A stretch of 64,000 nucleotides of DNA from UBA7330 sp043554545 (GTDB taxonomy: Bacteria; Bacteroidota; Bacteroidia; Cytophagales; Cyclobacteriaceae), in NCBI GenBank assembly GCA_043554545.1, contig CP121337.1, forward strand, positions 2,418,001 through 2,482,000, written 5' to 3'. Under the pieces are notes generated by a model, which did not search any database, was not told the DNA's origin, and saw only the letters and a list, made by a program, of their open reading frames with translations. The position numbers and the translations under genes are program-made. Shown here one piece after another: positions 59,482 to 64,000 of this stretch. Position 1 is the first letter of the stretch. Every line of letters starts with the position of its first letter.

Positions 59482-60780
59482 ATGGAATATTATATCATCA
59501 TTGCCGCTTCGGTAACCATTATTCTCTCCTACTTCTTTAATTGGATCAGCAAAAAGTCAAGCTTCCCGTCTGTTTTATTGCTGATCTTCCTGGGAATGAT
59601 ACTTAATCAGACAATAGGTCTATTTGGATATCAACATGCTAATATCCTTTCATTGTTTGAAGAGATCAAGCTCCTTGAACTGCTTGGGACACTTGGACTA
59701 ATCATGATTGTACTGGAAGCTGCTCTAGACCTTAAGATCGAAAAAGGTAAGTTTAAAATGATCTTCAAGGCCTTTATGACCGCGATTACTGTTCTTGTGG
59801 CCACTGCCTTCATATCCGGGTATTTGATAATGGCATTTATTCCTCAGCTAAATTTTGTCGAGGCTCTGATCTTTGGCACCCCATTGTCCATATTGAGTAG
59901 TGCTATCGTCATTCCCAGTGTGGAGAATCTGGATGAAGAACAAAGAGAATTTCATGTATATGACAGCACATTCTCAGATATCCTAGGGATTATGATGTTT
60001 TACTTTCTCCTTCAATTGGCGGAAACTTCAAATAACGTCATTGCAGTGGGTGATTTTACCCTGAGCTTGTTTTTAACCATCGCACTCTCCGTAGGCCTTT
60101 CCTACCTGTTACTTTATTTATTTCAAAAACTTGAAGCAAAGGTCAAACTCTTTTTGATGACTGCTGTACTTATTTTGCTCTTTAGCATAGGGAAATTGAT
60201 GCACATGTCATCTTTGATCATCATATTGATATTTGGTTTGATCCTGAGCAATCATCGGATATTTTTTTCCGGTAAGCTTAACAACTTGATTGACAAAAAA
60301 TCAACAGACAGAATTTATGAGGCTTTTCACCTGATCACCATGGAAAGTGCTTTTGTGATTAGAACTTTCTTCTTTGTGATATTTGGTTTTACCGTCATGA
60401 TCAGTTCCCTTTTTAATGCAAAAGTTGCTGCTATTAGTGGTTTGATCCTTCTAAGTATTTATGCAGTTCGTGTGTTATTGTTAAAGGTAGTAATGCGAAA
60501 GGATATCGTATTAGCCACATTAATTGCACCTAGAGGTTTAATTACTTTGCTTCTGTTTTACTCCATACCTCAGGAAATAAAAACACCGCTATTCAGCCAG
60601 GGTATTATTCTTTATATCGTAATCATCACAAGCTTACTTATGACCATAGGGTTGGTTCGCTTTGGTAAGAAAAAGAAAAAAGAAGAGGTAATTACTCCTC
60701 CAAAATCAGAAGAAAAAATTCACGAGTATGTTGATGAAACTGCTGCTATTAAAGCTGATGTTTCAGACAAAACAGATTAG
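59482..60780 (+). CDS. cation:proton antiporter, CPA1-like
   Basis: 432 residues with about 12 spans and a 40-residue charged cytoplasmic tail ('KKKKKEEVITPP'). 'SSFPSVLLLIFLGMILNQ' and 'LGLIMIVLEAALDLKIEK' are typical for Na+(K+)/H+ exchangers; 'ILSSAIVIPSVENL' and 'DSTFSDILGIMMFYFLL' correspond to the ion-translocating core helices with the conserved Asp. It maintains pH and sodium balance at the inner membrane. Its stop overlaps the convergent MscS gene by 4 bp. Confidence 0.88.
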   Translation: MEYYIIIAASVTIILSYFFNWISKKSSFPSVLLLIFLGMILNQTIGLFGYQHANILSLFEEIKLLELLGTLGLIMIVLEAALDLKIEKGKFKMIFKAFMTAITVLVATAFISGYLIMAFIPQLNFVEALIFGTPLSILSSAIVIPSVENLDEEQREFHVYDSTFSDILGIMMFYFLLQLAETSNNVIAVGDFTLSLFLTIALSVGLSYLLLYLFQKLEAKVKLFLMTAVLILLFSIGKLMHMSSLIIILIFGLILSNHRIFFSGKLNNLIDKKSTDRIYEAFHLITMESAFVIRTFFFVIFGFTVMISSLFNAKVAAISGLILLSIYAVRVLLLKVVMRKDIVLATLIAPRGLITLLLFYSIPQEIKTPLFSQGIILYIVIITSLLMTIGLVRFGKKKKKEEVITPPKSEEKIHEYVDETAAIKADVSDKTD

Positions 60781-62603
60781 TTGGAAGGAGGTAATTTATC
60801 GCCTGCATCTCTATTTCTATTTACCCGGTAATGTGGTGACAATATTTCAATACCGGCTTCATTAAATTTGTCTTGTATGTGCTGATGCAGGTCGGACCTG
60901 ATAATTGCTATTTTATCAGCGTGCTGAGTGTAAACATTGATTTGGTAACTCACATAGAAATCTTCAAGGCTCGTTTGTAAAACAAAAGGCTTTTTGTTCT
61001 CCAAAGTCATCTTTGTTTCCTTTGCAGCAGCAATCAGTAAGTCATGCACTTTTTTCCAGGGCACATCATACCCAATGCTGACTGTGGTATGTACAATAAC
61101 GCCCATCTCTTGAGAAACAGACGAATAATTGATGGTATGACCAGATAATACAGATGCATTAGGTACAGTAATATCTTCATTCTTAATTGTTCGAAGTCTT
61201 GTAACGAGCAGGGATTTTTCCAGTACCTCTCCACCTACTTTTCCTATTTTGACTTTATCTCCAATCTTGAAGGGCCGCATATAGGTAATAACCAATCCTG
61301 CTACCATGTTAGCCACTGCTGATGTAGAACCCAGAGAAATAAGTAAACCAATGAAAATTATCACCCCTTGAAATACGCGCGAGTCAGAACCCGGCAAATA
61401 AGGGAATATGATCACAAACATGAATGCATAAAGCATAAACCGGACAATGTTGTAGGTGGGTCTAGCCCAATCTTCATAAAATCCAGAAATCACCAACTCA
61501 CCCCGCTCAATTTCTAATGCAAGAAATTTAATAAAACGTAATAGGTAATGAATGATCAGGTAAATAATCCCTATGGTAAAAAGATTAGGCAGGTAAGCGA
61601 TCATGCTATCAAAAATTTCTCTAAGTGGCGACAAGAAGTAATTGAGCAGTTGATCTGCAATACTTTTAGTACCTGGAAAAATCCCGAATAATAGAGGCAG
61701 TGAGAGATAAAAAGCAAGTATGATTACGACTACCTTAAGGAAATTCAGTATCGCAAATAGTAATTGAATTAAACGGTAAGCAGTGAGAAACTCATAATTC
61801 TTCACCTTAATACCCTGTATTGCTTTGCCTTTTTGGGCGTAAAGCTTTTGCTTAATGAATTTGAATACACGGTTGATATAAAAAACAATGACGAAAAGAA
61901 TAGTTACGACAAGTAAGACTGTACTTATCCTTATCAGTACTTTCTTTAATGTATTGTCCTCATAGAAGTCCTGAATACTAGATTCTATCGCATTCTTGTA
62001 TACATTGGCCAGTTCATTCCTTGTAATTTCAATCCAAATAGCGTCGTCATCAGTAACAGATAATACAATCATGTCTGACAGAACAACATCTGTTGTCTCT
62101 TCCTGAACTCTAACTAACAATTCTGGAATTTCCTCATGTTCATTAGGCAGTTTCTTGATTTTACTGGTAATATTCGCAGCCCTGTCGCGAGCAGAAAAAG
62201 GCCCTAGTTTATTGTATATATAGAATAAGGTGTCCTTGAAAGGGGCAACCGGATATCCCTGTGTCACGGATTTAAGTGAGTCAATTCTTGCCACTCTCAT
62301 GGCCTTTCGAATGCTGTCAGCACTTTCAATGCCTCGGATCTGATTTAAAAGATCCAGCTTTTGAAGGTTATCTGTAGTCTTTAATTGCTCCAATTGCCTA
62401 AGCATATTTACCCTGGAGAGTGAATCTGCCACTTTAATCGAATCCGCTTTTCTCAGTAAATCGGTCACTTCACTCACTTGTTCAGCCTGTAGCGAATCGT
62501 TGTCTAATAGTTGAGCTTTGTTGTGATTGACCGAATCCAGTTGCTGTGCATGGATTGCACCGCTTAAAGTGAGTAGTATAATTAAAAGGGTAAATAATCT
62601 CAT
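60777..62603 (-). CDS. MscS-family mechanosensitive channel
   Basis: 608 residues: signal peptide (1-19), a ~170-residue extracytoplasmic coiled-coil region rich in 'DSLxxxxLL' heptads, then five to six spans (~230-410). The pore-lining helix and beta domain read 'GSTSAVANMVAGLVITYMRPFKIGDKVKIGKVGGEVLE' (as elements), with 'TVPNASVLSGHTINYS' and the C-terminal vestibule 'VSYQINVYTQHADK' typical of MscS. It releases solutes on hypo-osmotic shock. The long N-terminal coiled coil is larger than in MscS itself and recalls MscK/YbdG-type enlarged channels. Confidence 0.93.
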   Translation of the reverse strand: MRLFTLLIILLTLSGAIHAQQLDSVNHNKAQLLDNDSLQAEQVSEVTDLLRKADSIKVADSLSRVNMLRQLEQLKTTDNLQKLDLLNQIRGIESADSIRKAMRVARIDSLKSVTQGYPVAPFKDTLFYIYNKLGPFSARDRAANITSKIKKLPNEHEEIPELLVRVQEETTDVVLSDMIVLSVTDDDAIWIEITRNELANVYKNAIESSIQDFYEDNTLKKVLIRISTVLLVVTILFVIVFYINRVFKFIKQKLYAQKGKAIQGIKVKNYEFLTAYRLIQLLFAILNFLKVVVIILAFYLSLPLLFGIFPGTKSIADQLLNYFLSPLREIFDSMIAYLPNLFTIGIIYLIIHYLLRFIKFLALEIERGELVISGFYEDWARPTYNIVRFMLYAFMFVIIFPYLPGSDSRVFQGVIIFIGLLISLGSTSAVANMVAGLVITYMRPFKIGDKVKIGKVGGEVLEKSLLVTRLRTIKNEDITVPNASVLSGHTINYSSVSQEMGVIVHTTVSIGYDVPWKKVHDLLIAAAKETKMTLENKKPFVLQTSLEDFYVSYQINVYTQHADKIAIIRSDLHQHIQDKFNEAGIEILSPHYRVNRNRDAGDKLPPSN

Positions 62604-62776
62604 TTATGTATGTTAAAAGCTATTTATTCTCACATAGTAAAGATAAACTTTGAAAAACATCAAATGACATGGGTGATCATCTTATTTTAAATGATGGATT
62701 AGTCAATATACCACATACAATAATATTTTTAAAGCAGTAAGTTTACTTAGAATCACCAACTAAAGTTTAACTAACA

Positions 62777-63229
62777 ATGAAATACCTTAAGCCACTTGCC
62801 CAAGATGGGAAGATCAACGAAGACGCAAACCTAAGAGATCGTCAATCTATCCTAATCAATGCACCAATAGATAAGATTTGGGGCTTGCTGTTTGAAGTCA
62901 ATAAGTGGCCTGAATGGAATATGGACATAAAGATTGATAGGTACACCACCACGGAGGAAGGTGAGTCATTCAAGTGGCAAATAAGAGGTCAATCCATAAA
63001 ATCAACCTTTCAAAAAATAAACAAACCAGTGCTACTCGCATGGACCAGTCATTCCCAATTAACGAAAGCTGTAAATGTTTGGAAACTGGAACAAGCAGGT
63101 GATAATCAAACGATTGTCACAGCAGAGGAATCTATGGAAGGATTCTCTACACTATTTATTGGCCACCAAAAACTTCACAATATCTTAATTGCCTGGCTCA
63201 ACCATCTAAAAGCACAAGCTGAATCTTAA
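62777..63229 (+). CDS. SRPBCC (START/AHSA1-like) family protein
   Basis: 150 residues. 'RQSILINAPIDKIWGLLFEVNKWPEWNMDIK' elements form the first strand-helix-grip of the Bet v1-like fold, followed by antiparallel strands and a long C-terminal helix ('HQKLHNILIAWLNHLKAQ'). Proteins of this type bind hydrophobic ligands or act as cyclases; no ligand can be inferred. Stop is immediately next to the convergent TPR gene stop. Confidence 0.82.
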   Translation: MKYLKPLAQDGKINEDANLRDRQSILINAPIDKIWGLLFEVNKWPEWNMDIKIDRYTTTEEGESFKWQIRGQSIKSTFQKINKPVLLAWTSHSQLTKAVNVWKLEQAGDNQTIVTAEESMEGFSTLFIGHQKLHNILIAWLNHLKAQAES

Positions 63230-63934
63230 TTACTCCCCTTCATTATTCAGCTCTTCAATCTGTTGTTTAAGAAGCGCAAATGAAGGAGCCAGCTTTAGTG
63301 CCTGCTCAAAATAGGCTGCCGCCTCATCCTTATTTCCTTTTGCTTGCGCTACCATACCCTTCATTCTATAGGCAGCAACTTCCAGGTTGATCATCTGATT
63401 CTGCTGGTCATTCACTGGAAAATACAGGTTTGTGGTTTTTGCTTTAGGATTTTCGATGATTATATCCGCATTGGTCAGGCATTCCTCATATCTCTCTAAT
63501 CCATATTGCAAAAACATGATGCGATAAAGGGTTCCCAAAGATTCGTTATCAACATAAAGTTTTTCATAGTATTCAACAGCTCTTGCGCTAACACCAAGGT
63601 TATCAAAACTTAATGCCGCTACCTCAGTAGCTAACATGTCACTAGGGTCTGCGGTAACAGCATCCTGAGAAACTAATCCAGCTGAAACGTATTCCTGATT
63701 GTCAAAATAAAGAACAGCAAGTGAATCCAAAAAAGAAACGCTAGGATTATAGACATACAAATTGTAGAGTGCCATTTTCTGCATATCATAATCATTATAC
63801 TTCCTGGCCAAATTGTATAAAAAGGCCTGTTTCCTGATTTCAAATGGAAGTGAATCTAATGGCTGCTTGTTTTGCTCCTGTGCAGAAGCGACATACATCA
63901 TAGATATTAAAAGAAAACTCAAAATTATTTTCAT
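63230..63934 (-). CDS. secreted TPR-repeat protein
   Basis: 234 residues, signal peptide 1-18 ('LLISMMYVASAQ'). TPR-type helix pairs at ~65-95 and ~95-130, and a clear C-terminal repeat 'GMVAQAKGNKDEAAAYFEQALKLAPS' (as elements). Probably a periplasmic scaffold. A TATTTTTG box lies ~18-25 bp upstream of the ATG and could be its -7 element. Complete within the window. Confidence 0.82.
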   Translation of the reverse strand: MKIILSFLLISMMYVASAQEQNKQPLDSLPFEIRKQAFLYNLARKYNDYDMQKMALYNLYVYNPSVSFLDSLAVLYFDNQEYVSAGLVSQDAVTADPSDMLATEVAALSFDNLGVSARAVEYYEKLYVDNESLGTLYRIMFLQYGLERYEECLTNADIIIENPKAKTTNLYFPVNDQQNQMINLEVAAYRMKGMVAQAKGNKDEAAAYFEQALKLAPSFALLKQQIEELNNEGE

Positions 63935-64000
63935 GGACTGTTATATTTATAAGTGTGCAAAAATAGGCATTAGTTTTATTTTATTTTAAGTCCTTTCGAC

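Overview
This 64-kb window is a chromosomal segment of a Bacteroidota bacterium, most likely a marine or soil member of the Cytophagales (the order is inference). The evidence is low GC, two large secreted proteins ending in type IX secretion (T9SS) sorting domains, a TonB-dependent receptor and other proteins with carboxypeptidase-regulatory-like N-domains, a DUF5686 protein, and promoter-like TAnnTTTG boxes with few Shine-Dalgarno sequences. I see no rRNA, tRNA, CRISPR array, prophage or insertion sequence.

Region 1 (1-29 kb) is a cell-surface polysaccharide and adhesin region. A minus-strand transcription unit runs from about 16.5 kb to 0.33 kb: a small membrane peptide, an O-antigen-ligase/Wzy-like polymerase, a 260-aa secreted and membrane-tethered protein, a giant 3,937-aa Calx-beta/cadherin T9SS protein, a half-length TolC-like protein and a membrane-anchored endonuclease/exonuclease/phosphatase (EEP)-fold protein. 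The genes overlap or nearly touch. The giant gene carries 17 nearly identical 333/336-bp Calx-beta repeats (7880-13555) in which a 999-bp three-unit block is itself repeated. Around it lie a methyltransferase, a GT4-type glycosyltransferase, a Wzx-like flippase, a Wzc/GumC-like co-polymerase with a degraded BY-kinase domain, a beta-helix/PKD T9SS protein, a HAD-IB phosphatase, two GT2 enzymes and a GT39 enzyme.

Region 2 (29-42 kb) is mixed metabolism and sensing: VanZ-like, hemolysin III/PAQR and fatty acid desaturase membrane proteins; a CarboxypepD-regulatory protein with a lipoprotein carrying a thioredoxin-like domain; an overlapping pair of class IV aminotransferase and sulfotransferase-like protein; a VOC protein and an SDR; a TonB-dependent receptor; and a phosphorelay set (PAS histidine kinase, Hpt, a frameshifted receiver, and a divergent single-domain response regulator).

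Region 3 (42.8-49.6 kb) is a translation operon: DUF5686 protein, TPR lipoprotein, thrS, infC, rpmI, rplT. infC appears to start at ATT behind a strong Shine-Dalgarno.

Region 4 (49.7-58.8 kb) looks like a damage-inducible mutagenesis locus without a classical LexA. It has an XRE-S24 repressor with an Ala-Gly cleavage-type site and Ser/Lys dyad, an unknown 108-aa partner, a four-helix-bundle protein, DNA polymerase IV, a second short DnaE with a degenerate PHP domain, and a DUF763 protein ending in a beta-clamp-binding-type motif. Palindromic TTAGTA/TACTAA sequences occur in the divergent repressor promoter and upstream of dnaE. I consider this the most interesting system in the window.

Region 5 (58.8-64 kb) is housekeeping and stress: msrA, a Na+/H+ antiporter, an MscS-type channel, an SRPBCC protein and a TPR protein.
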